DNA of 64,000 nucleotides from Candidatus Obscuribacterales bacterium (GTDB lineage Bacteria > Cyanobacteriota > Vampirovibrionia > Obscuribacterales > Obscuribacteraceae). The stretch lies in the NCBI GenBank assembly GCA_019747875.1, contig JAIEQI010000010.1:46131-110130 (forward strand), written 5' to 3'. Below, one piece after another: positions 38,390 to 47,149 of the stretch (position 1 is the first letter of the stretch; each line of letters begins with the position of its first letter). Made by a program: the position numbers and the translations under genes. The notes beneath the pieces were generated by a model. That model made no database searches. It was not told where the DNA came from and saw nothing but the letters and a program-made list of their open reading frames with translations.

Positions 38390-39544
38390 ATGAGAATAGT
38401 CATCGAATCGCCAACGCTCAAAGATATTGATGAGTTGCTGAAGCTCTATTTCATGGTCTACGGTCAGAACTATCCGATCGGCTTTGGAAACAATGCGAAG
38501 GATGCGGCTAAAGCAATAAACTCGGAATCGTGTAAATGGTTAATCGCGCGTGACAAAGGGCGCGGTGGCATGATAGTTGGCTCCATGGTCTACGAGCTTG
38601 ACCTGGCCGACAAAGTGGCAAAAGGACTTGCGCTGGTAGTGCATCCTGATTATCGCAAAGTAGGAATAGCTTCGCGCCTCTGCGCTTGGGGCGATAATTT
38701 GATCAAGAAAGGCGGACCCTGTAATTCCGTCTACACAACAACGCGAACCCAGAGTATTGGACCGCAGTTGATATTTCTGAAAGAAAAATATCTGCCCCTC
38801 GGTATTTTTCCAAATGCGCATAGAATCAAACGGCACGAAACAACTACACTGTTCGCGAAGTTTCAGGAAGGGGTGCTGGAACGAAGAGTGCAAACGGAAA
38901 AGATCCCGTTGCGACTGGTACCACTTTATCAGGTCGTCAAAAACATCTACCCTGAATTCGAAATACCGAAAGCAGAATCTTTATCCGACCGATCAATCAA
39001 GCGTGGCTCACCATGGGACACTACCTATGAGGCGATATACGCTCCAAATTATGTACTACGCCGTTTTCAGGCGCAGATAACTGATGCAGATGCGCAATTC
39101 TACCCATTTCATCTTCCAAACTTATTAATCGTAGATGAGTCAGGAAAGGTCGAAATTTTTGCCTACTACAATCAACTCGACGGATACTGCACGATCATTT
39201 CTTGCAGCCAGCCCATGTACGCCATGCATGAAACATTTCCGTCCTTGCTTGATAAATTACGCTCGCTAGGAATTACCTACGTCGAAGTTCTGATCCGCGC
39301 AGATCGATTTGAGTCTCTTGAAGTGCTATTGCGGGCCCAATTCCTTCCATCGGCACTCTATCCTGCCATGCGGGAGAAGAATGGTAAGACCTACGACTAT
39401 GTCATCATGACACGCACATCTGAGCCGCTCGACTTTGTTGGCATGCAAGTTGATAAAGCCTTTAAACCGTACGTAGACCAGTACGTTTTCCTGTGGAAAC
39501 AAATGCACCTGGAGTCCTTGGAGGTCTTCAATGACTACAAGTAA
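38390..39544 (+). CDS. Two-domain GNAT acetyltransferase, operon with LuxE/LuxC
   Basis: 384 residues. The N-terminal half is a GNAT domain with VVHPDYRKVGIASRL (acetyl-CoA loop R-K-V-G-I-A). The C-terminal half has the strand/helix pattern of a second, divergent GNAT-like fold, with LPSALYPAMREKNGKTYDYVIM near its end. It starts two bases after the MFS stop and overlaps the LuxE-like gene by 14 bases, so translation is coupled. The acyl donor and acceptor are unknown. A role in modifying the pathway's substrate or product is suggested by context only. Confidence 0.85.
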   Translation: MRIVIESPTLKDIDELLKLYFMVYGQNYPIGFGNNAKDAAKAINSESCKWLIARDKGRGGMIVGSMVYELDLADKVAKGLALVVHPDYRKVGIASRLCAWGDNLIKKGGPCNSVYTTTRTQSIGPQLIFLKEKYLPLGIFPNAHRIKRHETTTLFAKFQEGVLERRVQTEKIPLRLVPLYQVVKNIYPEFEIPKAESLSDRSIKRGSPWDTTYEAIYAPNYVLRRFQAQITDADAQFYPFHLPNLLIVDESGKVEIFAYYNQLDGYCTIISCSQPMYAMHETFPSLLDKLRSLGITYVEVLIRADRFESLEVLLRAQFLPSALYPAMREKNGKTYDYVIMTRTSEPLDFVGMQVDKAFKPYVDQYVFLWKQMHLESLEVFNDYK

Positions 39545-40706
39545 TCTCTGCGTGCCTGACCCAAAATCACTCGCCAATGTACAAGCCCTTTGCGACCTTG
39601 CCAGTCCATACGAAGTTTCCCAATCGTCCGATCAACTCTTCCTGAATGCAATGAAAGAGATTATCGAATGGCACAAGCAAAAGAATGAGTTCTATGGCAA
39701 CGTGCTAAAGATGCGCGGATTCGATGTAGACGATCTCACCAAGATTGCCGACTGCGCGAAAGTGCCATTTGTACTGGCGAATTTCTTCAAGCTGCATGAG
39801 GAACTATCGATAAAGCGCGACGAAGTCGCCGTGCATCTCACTTCATCCGGAACCACTGGACAGAAGTCACAGATTTTCTTTGACGAGTGGACACTCGGAT
39901 CAGCACAAAGAATGATCGACTTCATTTTCAAGGAGAATGGCTGGTACAGCACGACACCAACAAACTATTTGCTGTACAGCTATGAAACAGAAGCTGATTC
40001 CAAATTGGGTACCTCCTACACGGATAATTTCCTTTGCAAGTACGCTCCAATTAATCGTGTCTTCACTGCACTGAGACGAACCGGTCAGGGAGCGCATGAG
40101 TTTGATGTTTTCGGTTGTATCGATCGGCTTCAGCAATTCGAGAAAGAAGGCTTACCTGTTCGCATTTTTGGATTTCCGGCATTTTTGCATTTCACGTTAG
40201 AACGCATGCGCGACCTCAAATTACCACCTCTCAAGCTGTCCTCCGAATCACTCGTCTTCTTGGGTGGGGGTTGGAAGGGTCACGCCGATAAGGCAATCGA
40301 CAAACTTGATTTATACAGGCATGCAAACGAGCAGCTCGGCATTCCCGACGCCCGCTTACGAGACGGCTTCGGATCTGTCGAGCACTGCATTCCATACATC
40401 GAGTGCGAGCAGCATCAGTTCCACATCCCTGTTTGGTCTCGCGTGTTCATCCGCGATGTAAAAACACTAGCACCACTACCGCAAGGTGAGAAAGGGTTCC
40501 TTCACTTCGTTTCTCCCTACATAACATCGGTACCCGCCGCAAGTGTGATGATGGGAGACCTGGCATCATGGTATCCGGGATCTGCATGTCCTTGCGCGCT
40601 GGAAACTCCCTACTTTGTGGTTCATGGTAGAGCCGGTTTGTCGAGAAATAAGAGCTGCGCGGTAGCGGCAGCAGAGCTTATGTCAAAGGAGAAGCGGAAG
40701 GCATGA
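39531..40706 (+). CDS. LuxE-like acyl-protein synthetase
   Basis: 391 residues of the LuxE/acyl-protein synthetase family. The AMP-binding loop is HLTSSGTTGQKSQ (about residues 103-115). The C-terminal part has SACPCALETPYFVVHGRAG and a late Cys near residue 376 (RNKSCAVAAAEL), where LuxE carries its acyl group. In luminous bacteria LuxE activates a fatty acid with ATP and hands it to LuxC. No luciferase (LuxAB) or LuxD gene is present, so another acid is probably activated. It overlaps both neighbours (14 bases upstream, ATGA downstream). Confidence 0.9.
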   Translation: MTTSNLCVPDPKSLANVQALCDLASPYEVSQSSDQLFLNAMKEIIEWHKQKNEFYGNVLKMRGFDVDDLTKIADCAKVPFVLANFFKLHEELSIKRDEVAVHLTSSGTTGQKSQIFFDEWTLGSAQRMIDFIFKENGWYSTTPTNYLLYSYETEADSKLGTSYTDNFLCKYAPINRVFTALRRTGQGAHEFDVFGCIDRLQQFEKEGLPVRIFGFPAFLHFTLERMRDLKLPPLKLSSESLVFLGGGWKGHADKAIDKLDLYRHANEQLGIPDARLRDGFGSVEHCIPYIECEQHQFHIPVWSRVFIRDVKTLAPLPQGEKGFLHFVSPYITSVPAASVMMGDLASWYPGSACPCALETPYFVVHGRAGLSRNKSCAVAAAELMSKEKRKA

Positions 40707-43408
40707 GCAGTCTTGCGACACCTCATCTATGGCAAGGAGAATGGCTCAGTGATGAGCAATTAAAGCATCGTCTTGCTGGACTCGATGAAGACGTGCGCAA
40801 TGCACTTGCCCTTCCATTTGATGTCCGCGCTCTACTTGATGCTTGCGAGAATCTCAGCCACCTGCTGAGAGACAGCAACTCACCAGTCTATCGGTCCCTT
40901 GAATCTATCTTGCAGAGCGGATTTCAAATGCAGCAAGAAGAGCGCGACAAGGAACTTAGCGAGCTTGCCATTTTCCTTAGCCGGTCGGATCTCGAGAAGA
41001 AACTAGCGTGCGAGTTGGGTCTTTACGATCCGTTCAACTTTACCAGACAAGATCATCGCGATGATAACTTCGAAAAGTGGGCGCCATTGGGTTTTCTCGT
41101 TCACATTGCACCAACCAACGCATTCAGCGCCGGTGCCTGGAGCGTTCTTGAGGGACTGCTCAGCGGCAATGTCAATTTTCTAAAAACAGGCGGTTCCGAT
41201 GAAATCTTTGCACAAGTGTTTCTGAAGCACCTCATCGATCAAGATCCTAGCAGCACACTAGCCCCACGCATCTTCGCGTGCCGGATTTCCTCAAAAGAAC
41301 GCCATGCACTCTCAACGCTTCTCTCAAGAGCTGATGGGGTCATCGTCTGGGGAGATGAAGGCGCTATCGCAGGGATCAAGGAATTAGCACCAGTGCACGC
41401 GAGATTTATCGAATGGGGTCCGAAGATCTCCTTTGCATATTTCGCGAAGGACAGCCTTGACGATGATCACTCTCTTTCCGGCTTGGCTTTTGAATGTTGT
41501 CGAATGGAGCAGCAAGCATGTTCGAGCCCGCAAATAGTTTATGTCGAAACAGACGATCGCGCAGAGCTTACAGACTTTGCCAAGCGAATGGCTAAGGTTT
41601 TGGCAGCTAGTTCAGCGGCAGTTCCAATTAAGGAACCTGCTGCTCAGGAGCAAGCAGAGATCACATCTGTCGTAGAGCTCTGCAGGTTGGAATCTTGTTT
41701 AGGACTAACTCAACTGATTGAAGATCCGAACGGAACATGGCGCATTCTTATTGAATTCTCCTCGGTGTTGAAAGCTTCGCCACTCTACCGGACAGTTTGG
41801 GTAAAACCACTACTTCGCAAGGATATTGCCGCCACTTTAAGTCCTTTTCGCTTCTTTCTGCAAACTGCCGGCGTGGCATGTAAAAGGACTTCTCTTGCTG
41901 AACTTTCAGAAGCATTCACACAAGCTGGAGTCCTGCGCATTACAAGATGTGGTGGCATGCTGGATAGTTACAGTGGTGAACCGCATGATGGCGTTTTTGC
42001 TCTTCAACGATATTCGCGGAGAGTTAGCTTGCAAACAAGTACGCAGGCGATGAGTCCTCAGCTGCAGAGAAGCCGGCAGGATGCCGGCGCTCCCGGGATC
42101 GAACATGCTGGCGATTCTACGATCCAGCATGCTGGCGATTCTACGATCGAACATGCTGGCGATTTCAGCCAGAGTATTGGACATACACCAGTTGATCGGG
42201 ATCTGCTTGAGGGTGTTTCGAGTTTTGCCGAGTTGCGTGTTGCTGATAGAAGCGTGCCTGAGAAGCCAATCATGAGTAAAGAAGATTTTCAATCCATGAA
42301 GGTTGAAGATCGATTTGCGGAAATGTTCTTCAAGAGTGGAGGCAGCTCCGGCGATCCGAAATTATCCGTTTTTACATACGACGATTATCACTTGCAGATG
42401 AGAGCAGCAGCTTATGGTCTTTATGCAGCTGGTCTTGATCTCCAAAATGATCGTTGCATGAATCTATTTTTTGCAGGAGGGCTCTACGGAGGATTTGTCA
42501 GTTTCTTCACCATACTTGAAACGCTGAAAGCGATTCAATATCCAATGGCGGGGATTGCGGATCTGGAGCAGGTAGCAAAAACAATCGTTTCACAAAAATG
42601 CAATACTCTCTTAGGAATGCCATCGTATCTGATCCAGCTCTTCACCAATCACTCGGAAATTTTCGAGAAGAATCAAGTCGTCAAAAAAATCTTCTATGCA
42701 GGCGAACACTTCACGGAAAAACAACGCGAACTTTTTCACAAGAAATTTGGCGTGGACCTTATTCGTTCCTGCGGCTACGGCAGTGTGGACGCCGGTCCTA
42801 TCGGTTATCAATGCCCTAGCTGTACCGGTTCTATTCACCATCTATACACGACCTTGCACCTGCTCGAGATCATCGATCCCGAATCAGACAAACCTGTCAC
42901 ACCTGGCGAACCGGGACGAGTAATTCTGACATCGCTGCAACGATCCGGACAAGACATCACGCGTTATGACATAGGAGACATTGCCAGACTCATTCCTGGT
43001 GACTGCCCCTGCGGAAGAACTGCAACAAGGTTCGAACTACTGGGTCGGCATGGCGATGTGTTTAAGATCGGCAGTGCATTTTTCAACTATGCCAAATTCG
43101 CGCAGATCCTTGCGGACAACCTGAATTATGCGGGAGAAGTCCAATTGATTCTGAAAGAGAATTCTCACGGCGAAGAAATCTGCGTCTGCCTAGCGAACCT
43201 AAATAGTGAGAACCAATCGACACCGATCATAGACGAGCTTACGATCCGAGCTCAACTTTTGGAAGGGTACGATGACCTTCGCCATATCGTCGAGGAAGAC
43301 AAGCTTTTGAAACTTAGCATCGCATCAGTCGCCGTTGAAAATTTTGAGCGGGCAACAGGCAGCGGCAAACTCAAACGAATAGTGGATAAACGACGAGAAG
43401 ATTTCTGA
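40703..43408 (+). CDS. LuxC-like acyl-CoA/acyl-protein reductase fused to a PaaK/LuxE-like ligase domain
   Basis: 901 residues. The N-terminal 450 form a LuxC-type reductase: HIAPTNAFSAGAW and LSGNVNFLKTGGSDE for the nucleotide-binding/aldehyde-dehydrogenase-like fold, and the catalytic Cys C273 in RMEQQACSSPQ. A Ser/Gln/His-rich linker (about 442-500) follows. The rest is an adenylate-forming ligase of the phenylacetate-CoA-ligase/LuxE kind with P-loop FKSGGSSGDPK (543-553), SCGYGSVDAGPIGY, DIGDIARL and CGRTATRFELLGR. Fusing activation and reduction would channel an acyl-adenylate/thioester to an aldehyde. The linker contains a dispersed repeat copy and three 8-residue repeats (HAGDST). ATGA overlap with the gene before. 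Confidence 0.9.
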   Translation: MSSLATPHLWQGEWLSDEQLKHRLAGLDEDVRNALALPFDVRALLDACENLSHLLRDSNSPVYRSLESILQSGFQMQQEERDKELSELAIFLSRSDLEKKLACELGLYDPFNFTRQDHRDDNFEKWAPLGFLVHIAPTNAFSAGAWSVLEGLLSGNVNFLKTGGSDEIFAQVFLKHLIDQDPSSTLAPRIFACRISSKERHALSTLLSRADGVIVWGDEGAIAGIKELAPVHARFIEWGPKISFAYFAKDSLDDDHSLSGLAFECCRMEQQACSSPQIVYVETDDRAELTDFAKRMAKVLAASSAAVPIKEPAAQEQAEITSVVELCRLESCLGLTQLIEDPNGTWRILIEFSSVLKASPLYRTVWVKPLLRKDIAATLSPFRFFLQTAGVACKRTSLAELSEAFTQAGVLRITRCGGMLDSYSGEPHDGVFALQRYSRRVSLQTSTQAMSPQLQRSRQDAGAPGIEHAGDSTIQHAGDSTIEHAGDFSQSIGHTPVDRDLLEGVSSFAELRVADRSVPEKPIMSKEDFQSMKVEDRFAEMFFKSGGSSGDPKLSVFTYDDYHLQMRAAAYGLYAAGLDLQNDRCMNLFFAGGLYGGFVSFFTILETLKAIQYPMAGIADLEQVAKTIVSQKCNTLLGMPSYLIQLFTNHSEIFEKNQVVKKIFYAGEHFTEKQRELFHKKFGVDLIRSCGYGSVDAGPIGYQCPSCTGSIHHLYTTLHLLEIIDPESDKPVTPGEPGRVILTSLQRSGQDITRYDIGDIARLIPGDCPCGRTATRFELLGRHGDVFKIGSAFFNYAKFAQILADNLNYAGEVQLILKENSHGEEICVCLANLNSENQSTPIIDELTIRAQLLEGYDDLRHIVEEDKLLKLSIASVAVENFERATGSGKLKRIVDKRREDF
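42069..42168 (+). repeat. Type-A palindromic repeat plus 3 x 24-bp tandem repeat, in frame inside the LuxC-ligase gene
   Basis: 42069-42104 matches the intergenic type-A repeat (GCCGGCA-GGA-TGCCGGC, then GCTCCCGGGATCGAAC). It runs into three 24-bp units (42097-42120, 42121-42144, 42145-42168) that encode IEHAGDST/IQHAGDST/IEHAGDFS. Length is a multiple of three, so the reading frame is kept. Confidence 0.9.
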
Positions 43409-43437
43409 GAGAAATCAGTCAGTGGAGATGAAGTTTC

Positions 43438-44718
43438 GTGGAAGCATTCAATTGGAAGGAATTAGCTCAGCTTGCTAAAGAACGATCGCCTTACTATCGC
43501 GATCTTTATAAGGACACTTCAAACTTCACTAAACTTTCGGACTTGCCGATTGTCGATCAATCCGAATATTGGAGCGCAAATACTCCCAAGAACAACCGAG
43601 TTTTCACGGACAGCTCGGTTGCCGGAATTGCTTTCAAAAGTGGCGGAACAACAGACAATCCAAAATTCTCCGTCTATTCCCGAGATGAATGGAATACTTT
43701 CTGCTCGGTATTTGGCGAAGGGATGAATAGGGCTGGTCTAAAAGCGATTGATCGAATAGCAAATTTGTTTTACGTAGGCGAACTGTATGCATCCTTCATT
43801 TTCATAATGAAGTGCGTTGAGTTAGCACCAGTAGGAGCGCTCCAATTCCCAATCAGCGGCAGCACTAAGCCTGAGATTATACTGCGCACAATGCAGGAAT
43901 TCGAAATAAACTTGCTTGCTGGTCTGCCTACGACTTTGATGAATGTGGCTGAATTCTACGCCGAACACAAACACGACTATCCGGAAATCAAAGTCAACAA
44001 AATCATGTTCGGCGGTGAATCCATGTATCCGGATCAGCGAAATCGACTGGCAGAAATATTTCCAAGCGTCGATATCCGTTCAATTGGATATGCAAGTGTC
44101 GATGCAGGCCTGATTGGGTATTCGGATGAGAGCTGTGGACCCGACGAACATCGCTGTTTCGGTAGCGCTACCATTCTGGAGATCGTAGATGAAGATAGTC
44201 TAGAGCCAATCTCCGAAATTGATAGACCCGGAAAGATCGTACTCACTAATCTCATTCGGTCTTACATGCCGATTATCAGATACCCGGTTGGTGATCGAGC
44301 AATTTGGACCGAGGAACAAGCTCCAAATTCCAACAGGCATGATCGAAAATACAAGATTCTCGGACGCTCAGAGGAAGCCGCCCGCGTTGGACCAGTGTCC
44401 GTTTATTTTGAAGACATGCGCTCGGTCCTCATGGCGATGAATCTGCCATTTCATGTCAGTGCGTTCCAGCTGCTCATCTCTCATATCGACCTGAAGGATT
44501 TGCTCACTCTACGAATCGCAACCCACGAACGCCCTCAAGATTATCAGGCGGTCGAACACCAGATCTCAGAGCGCTTCGGACTTGAACGCAAGATGTTTGC
44601 CGATGCCATTCGCGACAGCAAAATTCATCCATTGCGCATAGAATGGGTTGAACAGTCAACTTTGGAAATAAATGCTCGAACAGGAAAACTCCGCCGCGTC
44701 ATCGATCGTCGAAGTTAG
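43438..44718 (+). CDS. PaaK/LuxE-like adenylate-forming ligase
   Basis: 426 residues, a paralogue of the ligase domain of the preceding fusion. It shares FKSGGTTDNPKFSVY (66-80), SIGYASVDAGLIGY, the RYPVGDRAIW segment and a near-identical end (TGKLRRVIDRR versus SGKLKRIVDKR). It is shorter than acyl-CoA ligases and, like LuxE, may make an acyl-adenylate or acyl-thioester. GTG start with GGAG upstream; 29 bases after the fusion gene. It ends the operon. Having two related ligases plus LuxE suggests different acids or sequential activations. Confidence 0.88.
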   Translation: MEAFNWKELAQLAKERSPYYRDLYKDTSNFTKLSDLPIVDQSEYWSANTPKNNRVFTDSSVAGIAFKSGGTTDNPKFSVYSRDEWNTFCSVFGEGMNRAGLKAIDRIANLFYVGELYASFIFIMKCVELAPVGALQFPISGSTKPEIILRTMQEFEINLLAGLPTTLMNVAEFYAEHKHDYPEIKVNKIMFGGESMYPDQRNRLAEIFPSVDIRSIGYASVDAGLIGYSDESCGPDEHRCFGSATILEIVDEDSLEPISEIDRPGKIVLTNLIRSYMPIIRYPVGDRAIWTEEQAPNSNRHDRKYKILGRSEEAARVGPVSVYFEDMRSVLMAMNLPFHVSAFQLLISHIDLKDLLTLRIATHERPQDYQAVEHQISERFGLERKMFADAIRDSKIHPLRIEWVEQSTLEINARTGKLRRVIDRRS

Positions 44719-44828
44719 GGCAATTATTTCAGCCTTGCAATAGTGGGAGGCGAACACCTGGCGTTAAACGCCGCAGCTAGGGCATATATAGACATGGGGG
44801 TTTAGCCGAACGGCTAGTCAGCACGCTT

Positions 44829-46640
44829 ATGCAATCAATGTCCGGGGGTTCTATTAAACGATTGGGGGACTTGCTCCTAGAAGCAGGTTTCATATCCCAG
44901 TTCGACCTTGAACGGGCAGTCGATATTTCTAGAAAAAGCTTTCAGGCACTGGGCAAGGTACTCGTCTCCTCAAAAATGCTCAGCCAACAGACTGTAAACG
45001 ATGCGCTGGAAATGCAAAAAGTCTGCAAAATTGAGGGAATGAGCGGCTCACTTGCTGTTCGTGCTCTAAATCAAATGCGCGAACATGGAATGACAGTCAA
45101 TGATGCATTAAAAGCCATCGGCTGGCAAAACGAACAGTTCCGCCACAGCAAAGACCCCGAAGATGTGATTGCCGCAAAGGCCGAACTGCGCGATCAAGGA
45201 ACTTACCAGGGTCTATTGTACGCGATGCAACTCGTGAAGATCGGTGAGGCATATCAAAACAACGGGCTCTGGGCCCGTGCCGAAATGAAGTACGATGAGG
45301 CAGTACTAGTCTTAGAAGAATCGCTTCCAGAATCAGCCTGTGAACTCGCTGCCACAGTGCGCAAGCTCGGCACACTGGCAGTACAACAGCGACGCTTTGC
45401 AGAGGCACGCACATACTTTGAACAAGCACAACTTTGCCTAGAAGGCACCGGCAACAGATCGAGTGAGGAATTTTTCTCTCTGCTTTCCGCACTGGCGAAT
45501 TTGAATCTCTCACGCCGAAAATTTACCGATGCAGAAAAGAATCTCAAGGAAGGCGTACTGGTACTGGAATCACTAGGTAAGACCACCGAAGATCCCAGAC
45601 TGGTCGAAGCGATTAAGCTGTATGCCTCCGCATCTCAAATGAACACACGCGAGCCCGACAAGTTGGCTTTAGGCGAGCTTTTGATCGCAGCTGCTTTGCT
45701 CAGCGAGGAGACGTTAAAGAAAGCGCTGGACTATGGAAAAGAATCGAGAACACCATTGGGCCGCTCACTGGTGACGCTGAATCTGGTAAGTGAAGAGGAT
45801 TTACACACGGCACTCCAAGTGCAAATCTTGGTGCGAAACGGAGAGATGCCAGCGCAACTTGGAATATGGCTTGTACGATATGCGGCTGGTACAGGCAAGA
45901 ATCTCGATGAGATGCTCGATTTATTCTCTGTGCATCCGAAGAGCCGCGACATGTACTCAAATGAACTCAAGGAGGCAAACGACAAACTTCATCGTTTGGA
46001 GAAAGAGCTTCCTCATGATTCACAGGATATCGGTTATGCACTGGGAGAGGTAGCTCGCATCTACTTCATGCGCCAACAATGGATCGAAGCTGACCTTCTG
46101 TATAAGCGCGCGTTCGGCATCCTTGGTGGCGTTCAACAAGCATCATCGCCTGAGACAATGTTGCGAATAATGGATCAATACTGTGAGTTCAAAGCGGCCG
46201 AACAAGACTTCGACGAAACGATTAGATTATCAAAATTAGCTATGCAGCTACGTGCCAAACAGTTTGGACAAGTATCCATACCATACGCAAAAGGCATAGA
46301 ACAGCTTGCCATGCACTTCTGCAATAAAGACGATCATCAAACAGCGATAGGCTGTTACGATCGCGCGCTCATTGTTCGGGAAAAACTATATGGCACAGAT
46401 GACCGAGAATTGATATCATGCTTAGAATCAAAGGGCGACTGTTGCAGACACCTCAACGATTTGCTTGACGCCATCCACATGTGGCAACGCGGTTATGACA
46501 TTGCCGAGCGCGACTTTGGTCCACAACACGACACAACGAAGCGTCTTCGTGAAAAGCTGCTTGAGGCTGCCGGTCTGATTGGTGATGACGAATTACTACG
46601 CAAATTAGACAGCGCATCTCGCAGCGGATTCATCCTATAA
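44829..46640 (+). CDS. PilB/GspE-N-terminal-like and TPR protein
   Basis: 603 residues. The N-terminus has two 24-residue motifs start-to-start 29 apart (RLGDLLLEAGFISQFDLERA; ALGKVLVSSKMLSQQTVNDA), the layout of the PilB/GspE N-terminal domain, which in some ATPases binds c-di-GMP. A second pair occurs near residues 283-340 (LALGELLIAAALLSEETLKKAL...). TPR units lie between (about 145-265) and after (about 385-590). No ATPase domain follows. It is probably cytosolic; a regulatory scaffold role, perhaps c-di-GMP-linked, is inference because the R and G of the second motif are replaced. A paralogue is at 55093-56919. The thioredoxin gene follows after 16 bases. Confidence 0.85.
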   Translation: MQSMSGGSIKRLGDLLLEAGFISQFDLERAVDISRKSFQALGKVLVSSKMLSQQTVNDALEMQKVCKIEGMSGSLAVRALNQMREHGMTVNDALKAIGWQNEQFRHSKDPEDVIAAKAELRDQGTYQGLLYAMQLVKIGEAYQNNGLWARAEMKYDEAVLVLEESLPESACELAATVRKLGTLAVQQRRFAEARTYFEQAQLCLEGTGNRSSEEFFSLLSALANLNLSRRKFTDAEKNLKEGVLVLESLGKTTEDPRLVEAIKLYASASQMNTREPDKLALGELLIAAALLSEETLKKALDYGKESRTPLGRSLVTLNLVSEEDLHTALQVQILVRNGEMPAQLGIWLVRYAAGTGKNLDEMLDLFSVHPKSRDMYSNELKEANDKLHRLEKELPHDSQDIGYALGEVARIYFMRQQWIEADLLYKRAFGILGGVQQASSPETMLRIMDQYCEFKAAEQDFDETIRLSKLAMQLRAKQFGQVSIPYAKGIEQLAMHFCNKDDHQTAIGCYDRALIVREKLYGTDDRELISCLESKGDCCRHLNDLLDAIHMWQRGYDIAERDFGPQHDTTKRLREKLLEAAGLIGDDELLRKLDSASRSGFIL

Positions 46641-46656
46641 GACAGGAGTAGAAAAA

Positions 46657-47139
46657 TTGCTAAAACAGATCAGCCTTGTGGCAGGTGCGATCGCTACGTT
46701 AAACATGGCAGCGTTCAGCCAAACAACAGTAGAAGAAAATGGTGCTGTATTCGAAATAAACAAGAAAACACCGGGCGCAAAAGTCGATTTAAACGCGGTT
46801 CTGTCCAAAGAGAAACCAACATTGCTATTCGTTCATAGCGATCACTGCGGACCATGTAAGCGTGTGGCTCCGAAAATAAAGCAACTCGCTGAAGCTAAAT
46901 CTGACATCAAGGTTGCCGAATTAATGCTTGATGGACAGATGGAGAAAGACATTGGTTGGGAATCACCGGCGGCGAAGCAATTCAAAATCAACACAGTTCC
47001 TGCTTATTTCATTTATGATAAAACCGGCAAATTAAGCCTTTCCGGCAAACGAGCAAAAGAACAAGTCACAAGCTGGATGACTGATTTCGGCATCGTCCCT
47101 GTAACCCCACCCACCGCCAAAAAAGAAGCCGGTATGTAG
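46657..47139 (+). CDS. Exported thioredoxin-fold protein
   Basis: 160 residues: short signal peptide (ISLVAGAIATLNMAAFSQ), then a thioredoxin fold with active site C64-GPC67 in VHSDHCGPCKRV and cis-Pro in KINTVPAYFIYDKTGKL. CGPC is the thioredoxin-type motif, so it is probably a reductant of periplasmic disulfides, though direction of electron flow is not shown. TTG start with GGAG eight bases upstream; 16 bases after the TPR gene, so co-transcribed. Confidence 0.9.
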   Translation: MLKQISLVAGAIATLNMAAFSQTTVEENGAVFEINKKTPGAKVDLNAVLSKEKPTLLFVHSDHCGPCKRVAPKIKQLAEAKSDIKVAELMLDGQMEKDIGWESPAAKQFKINTVPAYFIYDKTGKLSLSGKRAKEQVTSWMTDFGIVPVTPPTAKKEAGM

Positions 47140-47149
47140 CGTCATTCAC

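Noticed and set aside
42097..42168. 24-bp tandem repeat considered as a CRISPR or VNTR element
   Set aside because: Three adjacent copies with no spacers inside a coding frame; it is an intragenic tandem repeat.
37096..44718. Luminescence (lux) operon
   Set aside because: There are no luxA/luxB luciferase genes or luxD transferase, so the LuxC/LuxE homology is not evidence of light production.
44719..44828. Structured RNA or tRNA in the gap after the LuxE/LuxC operon
   Set aside because: Only two short hairpins (GGCGTTAAACGCC and TAGCCGAACGGCTA) are present; there is no cloverleaf or T-loop motif.
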